Below, piece after piece: positions 33,545 to 41,623 of a DNA stretch of 64,000 nucleotides. This DNA is from JAFGCL01 sp964423835 (GTDB lineage Bacteria; Chloroflexota; Dehalococcoidia; UBA2247; RBG-13-53-26). Under the pieces are notes generated by a model. It saw nothing but the letters and a program-made list of their open reading frames with translations, was not told the DNA's origin and made no database searches. The position numbers were made by a program, and so were the translations under genes. The stretch is from positions 1-64,000 of the forward strand of contig CAYRGJ010000013.1 in assembly GCA_964423835.1 (NCBI GenBank). The letters are read 5' to 3'. The first letter of the stretch is position 1. The number at the start of each line of letters is the position of its first letter.

Positions 33545-35128
33545 CTATCTGCCAACCCTACCCGTTGACACCATGTACGACTTCGTGTGACTCGCCTTGT
33601 CGGTGAGCGCCGGCCCGAAGTACGTGAACTTCCGCATCTGCCAGGCCAGCCCGACCGCCATCGGGTAGTCATCGTGGCATCCCTTGATCGCCTCGATCTT
33701 CCCGTTCTTCTCCGGATTCCTGATGATGTCGAAGAACTGCGCCAGCCCCTTCTCGCTGTAGACCACCAGCCCGGGGACCGAATCGATGAGCTCACCCCAG
33801 AGGATCCACCGCGCACTGTCCGTCCCGCCCGGCGCCGTGTGCCAGCCGATTTCCTTCTTACGGGTCTCATCCCTCTTCGCGATCTTGAACCAGTCCATAT
33901 AGAAGAAGTTCGAGTACGCCTCGTCCACCATGTACTGAATGACCTCATGTCCCCAGTCGTTGTTCTCGACGGCCACCAGCGGCTCGGACCCCCAGGCGTT
34001 GATGTACATGCGAAGAAGCTGGACCGAGACCCGCGCGAAGTCCCGGGTCCCCACGCTTGAGGATTGGATGTCCGCAACAACCTCCATCGTCTGCAGATCC
34101 ATGACCGCACAAACGCTCTCGTCTTGCCCGACACCATGCCCAGTGTCAATCCCCGCCGTGTACGTCCGGCCAGGAACGTACTTCTTGTACACGTTGATCA
34201 GCGGACTGTACGTCTCACCCTCAAGATGTGGCATCGGCTTGCGGATGTCAGCCAGCATGTTCTTCAGAGCCTCCTGGTTGAAGGCAGAGATCGCATTCGG
34301 AGGCGAGAGCGCCTCTTCTTCGTTCTCGGGATACTCGCCCTCTCGCTGCCAGGGAGTCTTCGCAAAGTCCTTGCACTGCTGCTCGAACCACTTCCGGTCC
34401 CGCCCGGGCCGCGCCCACCACGGAATGAAGAAGGCTACGAAGTTGTTCGCCCCAGCCTTCGCTTCCCGGTATAGCGTCTTGAACTGCGTCAGTATCTCCA
34501 GCTTGTTCGACGTCGACATACAGATGATCTGCGGCTGACTGCCATCCTCATACACCGCATCAATCGTCGGCTTCAGCGCAGCATAGTTCGCCTCCGCATG
34601 AGGATGAAAGTCATGCTCGTCACAAATCACCAGCGTCGCCGTCTCTGACCGCCCAGCATCTTCCGTCGACGCAAAGGCCTTGATCTTCGACATCATCGAA
34701 CCAAACTCGAGCTCACCCTTGTTCTCCGTCGTAATCGTCACCTGCATCCACGTCGGAAGATGGTCATAGATGAACCGGATCCGCACTATGACCTCTTGCG
34801 CATCCAGCTTCGACTTCGACAGGACCAGCACCCGGGCCCCCGGCCGCGTCATCGCCGTCCACAACGCATACGCCGCCATCAGCCACGTCATCCCCACCTG
34901 CCTCGACTTCAGGAAGAGCAACTTCGGCTGACTGAACAACAACTTGATCACATGGATCAAGTGAGGCCACAACTCGAACCTAATCACCCCGCGCCCGGGA
35001 GGCGGCTCCAGCACATAGACATACGCCGTCAGAAAGTAGATGAAGTTCGCACCGATCTTCGCCCACTCAATCGCCTGGTGTTCTTCGTCTACCGTCTCTT
35101 CAGTCCGGCCTTCTGCCTCTGTCACCAT
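33545..35128 (-). CDS. Terminase large subunit
   Basis: 527 residues, the packaging motor. ATPase domain: Walker A SRQVGMTW (75-82, Arg variant), Walker B LVICDE (166-171), coupling motif STSNK (~205-209). Nuclease domain: AGIDTGHGVGQDE (Asp328) begins the RNase H-like fold, with VAVENNDWG further on carrying a second acidic site and late acidic residues near GCHDDYPMAVGLAW. Length and motif order are typical. It is followed by the portal at a 14-nt gap. Confidence 0.93.
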   Translation of the reverse strand: MVTEAEGRTEETVDEEHQAIEWAKIGANFIYFLTAYVYVLEPPPGRGVIRFELWPHLIHVIKLLFSQPKLLFLKSRQVGMTWLMAAYALWTAMTRPGARVLVLSKSKLDAQEVIVRIRFIYDHLPTWMQVTITTENKGELEFGSMMSKIKAFASTEDAGRSETATLVICDEHDFHPHAEANYAALKPTIDAVYEDGSQPQIICMSTSNKLEILTQFKTLYREAKAGANNFVAFFIPWWARPGRDRKWFEQQCKDFAKTPWQREGEYPENEEEALSPPNAISAFNQEALKNMLADIRKPMPHLEGETYSPLINVYKKYVPGRTYTAGIDTGHGVGQDESVCAVMDLQTMEVVADIQSSSVGTRDFARVSVQLLRMYINAWGSEPLVAVENNDWGHEVIQYMVDEAYSNFFYMDWFKIAKRDETRKKEIGWHTAPGGTDSARWILWGELIDSVPGLVVYSEKGLAQFFDIIRNPEKNGKIEAIKGCHDDYPMAVGLAWQMRKFTYFGPALTDKASHTKSYMVSTGRVGR

Positions 35129-35200
35129 CTCTTCCCCTTAGAACAGAGCCTGGAGGACCACACGCCCCCCAGGCTCTCTATCCTCAGTGCGCCCCCTCAG

Positions 35201-35593
35201 CTATGCACTCCCGGTCGCCGTCAGCCCACAATCCACCAGCACCGGATCCGCGTCCGGTCCAGCCGGCTCCGGCCACCAGAACTCCAACGCCCCTACCTTC
35301 ACATGCAGGAAGAAGTACCCCAGGTACCCGACCTCGAACTCTACCCGGTCATCAACATTCACGTCCGCATGGAAGCGCAATCCCCCGCCCTCTTCCCGCC
35401 ACAGGTCCGCATACGCCAGGAAGAGACTCTCGTACCGCACACACGCCGACACGATCTCGTCACACTTCTTCTCAATATCCCGATGGAAGATCTCCAGCAC
35501 CACCCCCGCTCCCAGCACCGACCCCGCCAGCACCACCCCACGCTCCACCAGCAGCCCCCACAGGTACGCCAGAACTGCCTTCACCTTCGCCAT
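35201..35593 (-). CDS. Membrane-associated prophage protein
   Basis: 130 residues with an N-terminal hydrophobic stretch (LLVERGVVLAGSVLGAGVVL), then a soluble domain with WREEGGGLRFHADVNV and FWWPEPAGP. No recognised family. It lies between the small terminase-side genes and the large terminase. Confidence 0.5.
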   Translation of the reverse strand: MAKVKAVLAYLWGLLVERGVVLAGSVLGAGVVLEIFHRDIEKKCDEIVSACVRYESLFLAYADLWREEGGGLRFHADVNVDDRVEFEVGYLGYFFLHVKVGALEFWWPEPAGPDADPVLVDCGLTATGSA

Positions 35594-35609
35594 CTCTACC
35601 TTCCTTCCC

Positions 35610-35738
35610 TTAGTTCAAACACCACTGCATCAGGAATATGAATGCCTTGCTCGGATGTACCCTCTTGACCACGAAGAAGGGCCACCGGCCCCCCTCTTGA
35701 GTCAACGTGTACTCTTTGCCTTCCCACTTTCCGAACAT
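35610..35738 (-). CDS. 42-residue prophage protein
   Basis: MFGKWEGKEYTLTQEGGRWP followed by FFVVKRVHPSKAFIFLMQWCLN; a compact aromatic-rich domain that looks translated. ATG 35738 has a purine-rich GAGAGGTCCGGAG ahead. It overlaps the zinc-ribbon gene by 37 nt. The frame is open upstream to 35837 but without support. Confidence 0.45.
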   Translation of the reverse strand: MFGKWEGKEYTLTQEGGRWPFFVVKRVHPSKAFIFLMQWCLN

Positions 35739-35866
35739 CTCCGGACCTCTCTCCCTGATTTGCTCCCACACTCCCGACACCGCCACGACTCGTCGACCAT
35801 CTGCCGGAATACACTCATCTGGCAGCACCGGGGACACAGCAGGGTCTTCAGCTTCGAAGTCTCCAT
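35702..35866 (-). CDS. 54-residue zinc-ribbon protein
   Basis: CPRCC and CRECG, 19 residues apart, form one zinc ribbon in a basic protein ending in KSGREVRRCSESGKAKSTR. ATG 35866 is preferred over the longer frame to 35920. Beside terminase genes, HNH or ribbon proteins may aid packaging; there is no HNH motif here. Confidence 0.5.
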   Translation of the reverse strand: METSKLKTLLCPRCCQMSVFRQMVDESWRCRECGSKSGREVRRCSESGKAKSTR

Positions 35867-36044
35867 GTTTCCACGCTCAGGCGTTCGAGGACCATACTTT
35901 TTTCTGGGGAATTTTTTCACTCGCGAGTAGCATTAAGACCACCTCAAGACGCCTCCCCCCAGTCCCAGACCCCCTCCCCCCTTGGGCGCGCGCAGCCGTG
36001 CGCGGGCATGTGCGAGGGCATGTGCGTTACCCCTGAGATGGGAA

Positions 36045-36491
36045 TCACTCCGTCTGGTCTCCCTCTGACGCGGGCGCAGCGGCGTCCGCGGAAGGCAGGT
36101 CATCCTCTGGGCTAACGGATGTCTCATCCTGTGTGCCAGCGCGTGCTCCGACCAGCACCGGGGCCCTGAAGTCGTCTAGGACAGGAAGCGCATCAGCCTT
36201 CTCCAGTGCCTGCCGGAAGGCCTTCTGCGCCTCTGCAGTAGCCTTAGCCAGCTTGTCAGCCTGTGTCAAGCCCAGATTGCCCTCGAGGTCGATGTCAATC
36301 ATGGTCGGCGGCTTGCCAGCGTGGTGGTAGTAGATCAGCTTGGCCGCTTCGAAGCGCAGATTACGCGGAGATTGCTTATTCTTGAGCACGTTCTCAATGA
36401 CTTCCATCGCGAGAGGGAAGAGACGCGCGATTTCGGCCCTGGCTTTGGCCAGGTCCTTGTATCTGGTCGCTTTCCTGTGCTCCAGGCTCAT
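36045..36491 (-). CDS. Terminase small subunit (predicted)
   Basis: 148 residues, first gene of the late operon. Helical: a basic N-terminal DNA-binding-like part (EHRKATRYKDLAKARAEIARLFPLA is split around RKATRYKDLAKARAEIARLF), then RNLRFEAAKLIYYHHAGKPP and an acidic disordered C-terminus. This resembles phage small terminase or DUF-type packaging proteins whose HAGKP turn precedes an oligomerisation helix. The large subunit follows about 0.9 kb further on. It would bind the cos/pac site, probably in the repeat region just upstream. Confidence 0.6.
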   Translation of the reverse strand: MSLEHRKATRYKDLAKARAEIARLFPLAMEVIENVLKNKQSPRNLRFEAAKLIYYHHAGKPPTMIDIDLEGNLGLTQADKLAKATAEAQKAFRQALEKADALPVLDDFRAPVLVGARAGTQDETSVSPEDDLPSADAAAPASEGDQTE

Positions 36492-36683
36492 CGTTTTCTG
36501 TCCGAGATTGAGCGTTTCTCCGAAAACCGGTCTGGGATTGCCTTTGACTCAGACGAGCCTACGAATACGGCCCTTCTCAGACCCTCCGATTCCGTTGACA
36601 TACCCCGCTGTTGTGGTGGTGTTTAGCCATACGGCCTGCAATCTCACACTCTCAGCCACTACAGCTTGTATCCAACCAAGGAC

Positions 36684-36692
36684 ATTATACCA
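36684..36692 (-). promoter_or_regulatory. Late promoter candidate, extended -10
   Basis: Minus-strand TGGTATAAT, identical to 13381-13389, about 190 nt before the small-terminase start. No good -35, so an activator may be required. It would drive the leftward late operon. Confidence 0.5.
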
Positions 36693-36781
36693 CAGGCTGG
36701 CGACAATGCGTAGACAATAGGCGACAGTGGCCGGCGGGTGTGGTAATGGTGGACTAACGGGGATGGCACGGACCCTGCACA

Positions 36782-36816
36782 CCGCAGGGTATATACGAAG
36801 TATATACCCTGTGCGG
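36782..36816. repeat. Long palindrome in the control region
   Basis: AGGGTATATAC and GTATATACCCT flank a 3-nt GAA centre, and the pairing extends outwards to CCGC/GCGG with a 2-nt bulge. It overlaps a second palindrome, ACCCTGC-ACACC-GCAGGGT, sharing the GCAGGGT arm, so two alternative hairpins are possible. A protein operator or cruciform-forming site. Confidence 0.7.
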
Positions 36817-36841
36817 TACTGCTCTGGGCAGCCGCACAGGT

Positions 36842-37010
36842 CATCGCACAGCCTGTGCACAGCGTCAACTGAGCGTGAGAGGTTGCGCCATCGCACAGGC
36901 AGGTTGTGCGATGTTTGAGCGTGAGGGTCATCGCACAGGTTGTGCGCAGCGTGGATTGAGCGTGGAGGGTTGAGCCATCGCACAGGGTTGTGCGATAGGT
37001 TGTGCGATCG
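36842..37010. repeat. Four iteron-like repeats with internal palindromes
   Basis: CATCGCACAG begins at 36842, 36889, 36929 and 36976 (spacing 47, 40, 47). Each is followed by an inverted TGTGC or TTGTGCG, so each unit is a small dyad; TGAGCGTG follows in the first three. Such arrays serve as replication-origin iterons, operators or packaging sites. Position between the divergent late (-) and ArdC (+) operons fits any of these. Confidence 0.75.
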
Positions 37011-37128
37011 AATTGGTGGACCTGGTGACGAAACCGAGAGACTGCAGGCAGAGCGTGCCGATGGTGGGAACCATATAGGAGGGATCCCCGCGCACGTGGT
37101 GCACGATATTCCCACACTATAACCCCCT

Positions 37129-37149
37129 GTGATCTACGTAGTAGATCAC
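37129..37149. promoter_or_regulatory. Perfect palindrome GTGATCTAC-GTA-GTAGATCAC
   Basis: Nine-bp arms around a 3-nt centre, 37 nt upstream of the -35 box of the ArdC-operon promoter. An operator for a dimeric regulator is likely. Confidence 0.6.
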
Positions 37150-37185
37150 TGTCCCCCTTCTTCACTCCCGTTTTGGTCGAGGGTA

Positions 37186-37214
37186 TTGACAATTGGCAAC
37201 ACGGCGAGTACGAT
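37186..37214 (+). promoter_or_regulatory. Promoter of the ArdC-SbcCD operon with operator
   Basis: TTGACA (37186-37191), 17-nt spacer and TACGAT (37209-37214). ATTGGCAAC follows the -35 box directly. The 18 bp from 37183 match 5911-5928 in 16 positions, so the same repressor probably shuts off both early operons. A further ACTGGCGACA lies at the transcript start. Confidence 0.7.
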
Positions 37215-37275
37215 TATAGACAACTGGCGACACAGCCGGCGACGAAAAGAGCGATTGGAAGGAGCGAAGAGAGAG

Positions 37276-38289
37276 ATGGCAAAGACCAGCGTTTACGACA
37301 TCGTGACGGCGCAGATCATCGAGCAGTTAGAGAAAGGCGAGATACCGTGGCGCAAGCCGTGGAACAGTGCAGAGGGGATGCCGCGGAACCTCGTGAGCAA
37401 GCGGGCATACAGGGGCATCAACGTGTGGATACTGGCCGGCCGCGGGTATGAGTCCCCGTACTGGCTCAGCTTCAAGCAGTGCAAGGACCTGGGGGGCACC
37501 GTGAAGAAGGGAGAAGAGTCCACGCTCGTGGTCTTCTGGAAGTTTCTTATTGCGGACAACACGCCAGAGGGAGAACAGCCGGACCCCAAGAACACGAAGG
37601 CGCGCACAATCCCGATGCTGAGATATTACCGGGTCTTCAACGTGGAGCAGTGCGAGGGACTCGAGAAGCACATACCGCAGGCTGAGACGCCGAAGACGTT
37701 TAACGCCCTGGCAGAGGCTGAAAAGATAGTCGAGGCCTACCAGGGGAAGCCCAGAATCACGCATGGTCAGGCCGGCGCCTACTACCGGCCGAGTGCGGAC
37801 CTCGTGGGGATGCCTGCCCGGACGAGCTTCGAGAATCCCGAAGAGTACTACTCGACGCTGTTTCACGAGCTCACGCACAGCACCGGGCACAAGGACAGGC
37901 TGGGACGATTCGAGACTGACGAGGTTGCAGGGTTTGGTAGCCAGACCTACTCGAAGGAAGAGCTCATAGCAGAGATGGGCGCATCTTACCTGTGCAATGA
38001 GGTCGGGATACTCCAGAGCACGATTGAGAACAGCGCCGCCTACATCCGCGGCTGGCTCAAGAGACTGCAGGATGATAAGCGACTGATCGTAACTGCAGCG
38101 GCCCAAGCTCAGAAGGCTGTGGACCACATACGTGGACAGCAGCCCGCGAGCCAGGAGCCCGAATCGGTGACGAATCAGGACCCCGTAGTCAGCGAACCGG
38201 CCGCGGTGACGGTGGCCGTCGATCCTCAGCCGGCGCCGGCGGTGATACCCCCTGTAATGGAGATGGCACAGGGCCGACTGAGCCTCTAA
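37276..38289 (+). CDS. ArdC-type antirestriction protein
   Basis: 337 residues from ATG 37276. N-terminal ssDNA-binding domain of the ArdC/TraC family (VYDIVTAQIIEQLEKGEIPW; WRKPWNSAEGMPRN; YRGINVWIL) and C-terminal zincin metalloprotease-like domain with HELTHSTGH (H197, E198, H201) and a later AEMGASYLC Glu. ArdC proteins travel on phages and conjugative plasmids and protect incoming ssDNA from restriction; protease activity is not proven. The tail (~275-337) is Pro/Val-rich. First gene of the second early operon. Confidence 0.88.
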   Translation: MAKTSVYDIVTAQIIEQLEKGEIPWRKPWNSAEGMPRNLVSKRAYRGINVWILAGRGYESPYWLSFKQCKDLGGTVKKGEESTLVVFWKFLIADNTPEGEQPDPKNTKARTIPMLRYYRVFNVEQCEGLEKHIPQAETPKTFNALAEAEKIVEAYQGKPRITHGQAGAYYRPSADLVGMPARTSFENPEEYYSTLFHELTHSTGHKDRLGRFETDEVAGFGSQTYSKEELIAEMGASYLCNEVGILQSTIENSAAYIRGWLKRLQDDKRLIVTAAAQAQKAVDHIRGQQPASQEPESVTNQDPVVSEPAAVTVAVDPQPAPAVIPPVMEMAQGRLSL

Positions 38290-38385
38290 TCGGGCAGGGG
38301 TTTGACCCCTCGTCCGAGTGGCGCCAGATACCCCCTGGCGCCATTCCACGAGAGGCCAAGCGAAAGAGTGAAGGGAGAAAGACGA

Positions 38386-38742
38386 ATGCTGGCAAGAACG
38401 GGACTGCCCCGGGACTGGGACACGAGGGAGAAGATCGACGACCCCGAGCTACCCGACGGCGCGGAATTCTGGCTGACCGGAGGGCACGGATACCTGAGGG
38501 TGGACACGCGCAAGCTCGAGGCGAAGGTCTCAGAGTACGACTACCTGGACGGGCCCCACCATGTCCTTCTTGAAGAGGACTGCAGCGTACCGATGTGGCT
38601 CGCGGAGCACGGGATCATACCGATGGACCGCTACATCCGAGACCTGATAGCCAGGATACCCCGAGAGACCCCGAGACAACCGATACCAGTCAGTCAGTCT
38701 GGCGTGTACGTGCCGGCGACTGGCTGTAGCTGGGATGACTAG
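38386..38742 (+). CDS. Hypothetical early prophage protein
   Basis: 118 residues from ATG 38386 (AGGGAG upstream). PDGAEFWLTGGHGYLRVDTRK opens the domain, followed by acidic and Pro-rich parts (HHVLLEEDCSVPMWLAEHGI). The GHGYLxV pattern recurs in phage proteins near ArdC, but no function is established. Overlaps an alternative start of the next gene. Confidence 0.6.
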   Translation: MLARTGLPRDWDTREKIDDPELPDGAEFWLTGGHGYLRVDTRKLEAKVSEYDYLDGPHHVLLEEDCSVPMWLAEHGIIPMDRYIRDLIARIPRETPRQPIPVSQSGVYVPATGCSWDD

Positions 38743-38755
38743 GAAGGGAGACAGC

Positions 38756-38944
38756 ATGGAGCTTGAATCTGACCTGACTCTGTTGGTGGTAGGTGGTGAC
38801 ACCGAAGCCGATCGGAGAGCAGAGAACCGAATCATGGTGGCGAATGGCGAGTGCTGCCGGAAACGGTACGCCAGGCTCTCGGAGAAGATCAAGGCCGGGA
38901 AGGCGAAGGCAGCAGAGAGGCGAAAGGCTGAGGCTCTGAGATGA
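38756..38944 (+). CDS. 62-residue prophage protein
   Basis: ATG 38756 preceded by AGGAAGGGAG. N-terminal beta-like LESDLTLLVVGGDTEADRR, then a basic helical C-terminus (KIKAGKAKAAERRKAEALR). It overlaps the next mini-gene (ATGA). Function unknown. Confidence 0.5.
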   Translation: MELESDLTLLVVGGDTEADRRAENRIMVANGECCRKRYARLSEKIKAGKAKAAERRKAEALR

Positions 38945-39021
38945 CTAATCGTGACTGGTTGTGTTTCGGACTGACTGGATGGTTTGTAACCCTGTTCCTG
39001 TTAGCGATGGTGCTGCAGTAG
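38941..39021 (+). CDS. 26-residue membrane mini-protein
   Basis: ATGA overlap with the previous stop. MTNRDWLCFGLTGW followed by FVTLFLLAMVLQ: almost all one hydrophobic helix. Small size limits confidence, but coupling to the upstream gene argues for expression. Confidence 0.45.
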   Translation: MTNRDWLCFGLTGWFVTLFLLAMVLQ

Positions 39022-39062
39022 CAGAGGAATGAACGCGAAAGAGTGAAAGGAGAAGCGAAACA

Positions 39063-39458
39063 ATGACGACGAAGCGCAAGAAGGCAACTAACCGCAAGCC
39101 CAGGACACTGGTTATGCCAGGCGAGCTCGTGTGCGGACCCAGCATCATCATTGCCCCTCTCTCACCAGAGGAAGGCGGGAGCCTACGTGGTCACATCAAG
39201 TACACCCTGACGACCCGCAGGCACGACGACGAATGGCAGATAGACCTCGAGTGGATCGACAGGGACCTGAAAGGCCAGATCGTCAAGCTGCCCACAGCAG
39301 TCACCCAGGCCATCTACCGACAGCGAGATCAGATCATAGACAAGAGCCTCAAGGCCCGGGGAAAGAAGGCGCATGACACCCGTGTCATGAACCTCCGAGC
39401 AACGGAGCAGCCAGAGCCAGGGAATGAGGCAGAGGAAGGAGAGCACAGCAAGAGGTAG
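39063..39458 (+). CDS. Hypothetical early prophage protein
   Basis: 131 residues: basic N-terminus (KRKKATNRKPRTL), central beta part with ITLTTRRHDDEWQIDLEWID-like IKYTLTTRRHDDEWQIDL, helical region (AVTQAIYRQRDQIIDKSL) and acidic tail. Charge pattern suggests DNA binding. Function unknown. Confidence 0.55.
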   Translation: MTTKRKKATNRKPRTLVMPGELVCGPSIIIAPLSPEEGGSLRGHIKYTLTTRRHDDEWQIDLEWIDRDLKGQIVKLPTAVTQAIYRQRDQIIDKSLKARGKKAHDTRVMNLRATEQPEPGNEAEEGEHSKR

Positions 39459-39508
39459 ACCAGAACGCGGACGCAAGTAGACCGAATGATACTGAGAAGG
39501 AGAAAGCA

Positions 39509-40159
39509 ATGCAGCTAGTCTACGACCACGGAACCAACAGCTATGGAGAGAAGACCGTCAAGCCCGTGAGGGTAGAGCTCTCCCCGGTGGACAAGGACGG
39601 AGACTCGCATCCTGCCCTGGCCCAGATCCTTGTCAATGCCAGGATGGTCCCACCTGTCTACATGAACAAGAACCAAGGCTTCGCGCTCAAGACATGGGAC
39701 AAGAACGCGATTATCGTTGACCTCACCCGATACGGCACCCTGCCAGAAGAAACGGCCAGAGAGATCGGAGAGAAGGCTCAGCAGGCTCTCACCGACACTC
39801 TGACCGAGGCTGTTAGCCTGATCAACATGATAGACCTCTTCTACAGAGAGGGACAACTCGGGAAGCTCAGCGAGAACGTCAAGCGGCTGGAGGATCGCCA
39901 GGATCGCCACTACAACGACCTGACGGACAGAATCGCGAGGCATGCCGAAGACAGCACGAAACGTCTCGACCTCCAGAGGGCCGATATTGCCAAGCTGTGG
40001 GGGATGCTCCAGCCCCGGGAAGACGAGCCCGTGAAGGTGACGGCAAGCCAGAGAATGGGGATAAGGGCCCGAGGGTCCTGGCTCAAGCTGACCAAGCGGG
40101 TCAAGGGCATCATCCGGCGCCCGAGTATGCGCCTCAAGGTCGAGGCCTACGATGATTAA
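39509..40159 (+). CDS. Coiled-coil prophage protein upstream of sbcD
   Basis: 216 residues. N-terminal globular part (VRVELSPVDKDGDSHPAL; GFALKTWDKNAIIVDLT), then a long helix-rich region (LSENVKRLEDRQDRHYNDLT) and a basic C-terminus. It overlaps sbcD by 8 nt, implying translational coupling with the nuclease pair. Function unknown. Confidence 0.6.
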   Translation: MQLVYDHGTNSYGEKTVKPVRVELSPVDKDGDSHPALAQILVNARMVPPVYMNKNQGFALKTWDKNAIIVDLTRYGTLPEETAREIGEKAQQALTDTLTEAVSLINMIDLFYREGQLGKLSENVKRLEDRQDRHYNDLTDRIARHAEDSTKRLDLQRADIAKLWGMLQPREDEPVKVTASQRMGIRARGSWLKLTKRVKGIIRRPSMRLKVEAYDD

Positions 40160-41363
40160 GGTCCTTCATACCGCGGACCTGCATCTGGGATGGGAGAATT
40201 ACTCCCATCCCACGGAGGAAGGGCTATCGTCCTGTCTCGTGGCATTCTGCGAGACCCTCGATGAGATCATCAACATAGCCATCGACGAGGCCGTCGATCT
40301 CGTGGCCATAGCCGGCGACCTCTACAAGATGCGAGACCCCAGCCAGACCTACCAGCACGCGGTGGCCGAGTTTGTCGCGGAGATCAGTCAGGACCTCGGG
40401 ATTCCTATTGTCATGGTCCCGGGCAACCACGATCTCCCCGGCAACCCGACCAAGGCCGGAACGACCGACATATTCACCACCCTCGACGCGCGCAAGGTGG
40501 TTGTGCTAGATACTCCGGACGTCTACCCGATCGAAACCCAGGCCGGCCCGATCCACGTCGCCTCCATGCCGTGGCTGAGGCTCTCAGATACGGCCGGCGA
40601 GGACTTGGGAGACGCCTACAGGGAAGTGGCCCAGAACCTGGCCAGCCAGTCGCGCGCCTTGGATAGGTGGCCCGATGCGCCGGTGATTCTTGTCGGTCAT
40701 CTCACCGTGGCCGACGCCAAGCCCGGGAGCGAGGCCGGCATGATGCTCGGGAAGGACCCGATCATCCCAGTCAAGGCCCTGGCCCTGGCCCCCTTCGATG
40801 CGGTGATGCTTGGCCACATCCACAACGGCCAGGTGTGGGATGACCAGTATCCAGTGGTGGCCTACTGCGGATCGCCTCAGGCCCTCGACTTCACGGATGA
40901 GGGGGACCAGAAGCACGTCCTGATCTGGCAGATCGAGAAGGGTAAGACAACCCTCAAGGATGTGCCCCTCAAGAGTGCGCGCAAGTTCCTTACCCACGAC
41001 ATCGAGATAGATGGCATGTTCACCACGCCCGAGAACGTGGTTGTGTGGCCCTTCGAGACTCCGGATGGCGCCGTGATGGACATGCGTGGTCACATCATCC
41101 GAGTCAACGTCACCGTGCCGAAGCACCTGGCCTCGCAGATCGACAACAACGCCATACACAAGGCCCTCGATGGTGCGGCATGGGTGCAGATCAACAAGAA
41201 GGTGCTGCAGGACAATGCACCAGTCAAGGACGTGGCCACCCTGGCGGGAATGAGCCCAATCCAGGCCCTCGAGAAGTACTGCGAGAGCAGGACGCTTACC
41301 CCGGGATTCCGGGAGGAAGTACTCAACGCTGCCACAACGCTGATGAAAGGAGCGGAAAGATGA
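40152..41363 (+). CDS. sbcD: SbcD-like exonuclease subunit
   Basis: 403 residues. Calcineurin-type nuclease: LHTADLHLG (metal ligands D8, H10), IAGDLYKM, VPGNHDLPG, VGHLTVAD, GHIHNGQ, all five motifs of Mre11/SbcD. It pairs with SbcC to process hairpins and protein-blocked DNA ends; in phages the pair (T4 gp46/47, T5 D12/D13) makes recombinogenic ends. The C-terminus is unlike E. coli SbcD and could be the SbcC-binding helix region. Overlaps the next gene by 4 nt (ATGA). Confidence 0.88.
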   Translation: MIKVLHTADLHLGWENYSHPTEEGLSSCLVAFCETLDEIINIAIDEAVDLVAIAGDLYKMRDPSQTYQHAVAEFVAEISQDLGIPIVMVPGNHDLPGNPTKAGTTDIFTTLDARKVVVLDTPDVYPIETQAGPIHVASMPWLRLSDTAGEDLGDAYREVAQNLASQSRALDRWPDAPVILVGHLTVADAKPGSEAGMMLGKDPIIPVKALALAPFDAVMLGHIHNGQVWDDQYPVVAYCGSPQALDFTDEGDQKHVLIWQIEKGKTTLKDVPLKSARKFLTHDIEIDGMFTTPENVVVWPFETPDGAVMDMRGHIIRVNVTVPKHLASQIDNNAIHKALDGAAWVQINKKVLQDNAPVKDVATLAGMSPIQALEKYCESRTLTPGFREEVLNAATTLMKGAER

Positions 41364-41623
41364 TCGACGTAGCGGCCGTATTCGCGGACCCAGTGGCGAC
41401 CGAGCTTGACCGGCTTCGGCAGCAGCGGCGCCAGGGCAAGGCAATTACCTACGACTGCCGGAACGCGGCGGTCATCCCGGGACTCAAGGTATCCTGCCGG
41501 AAGGGGAAGAACCTCAATGCCAACGCCCGCGACCAGGCGGTCAACCTCGTGGCCATCCTGAGAGGGTACACATCTGGAGCCTGTCGAGGGTGTCCATTCT
41601 ACGAGGGGGGTGATCCAGAATGA
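41360..41623 (+). CDS. 87-residue Cys-bearing protein between sbcD and sbcC
   Basis: Helical N-terminus (AAVFADPVATELDRLRQQRRQ), then CRNAAV, CRKGKNLNAN, and CRGCPFYEGG at the C-terminus, a possible zinc site. ATGA overlaps with both sbcD and sbcC mean strict stoichiometric coupling. SbcCD pairs normally have no gene between them, so this is a candidate accessory subunit. No family recognised. Confidence 0.6.
   Translation: MIDVAAVFADPVATELDRLRQQRRQGKAITYDCRNAAVIPGLKVSCRKGKNLNANARDQAVNLVAILRGYTSGACRGCPFYEGGDPE

Noticed and set aside
36842..37010. CRISPR array
   Set aside because: Units differ from each other, spacing alternates 47/40, each has an internal dyad and no spacer-like unique segments or cas genes are near.
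40584..41444. 286-residue minus-strand frame under sbcD
   Set aside because: Codon shadow of a clear sbcD; no motif or ribosome site of its own.
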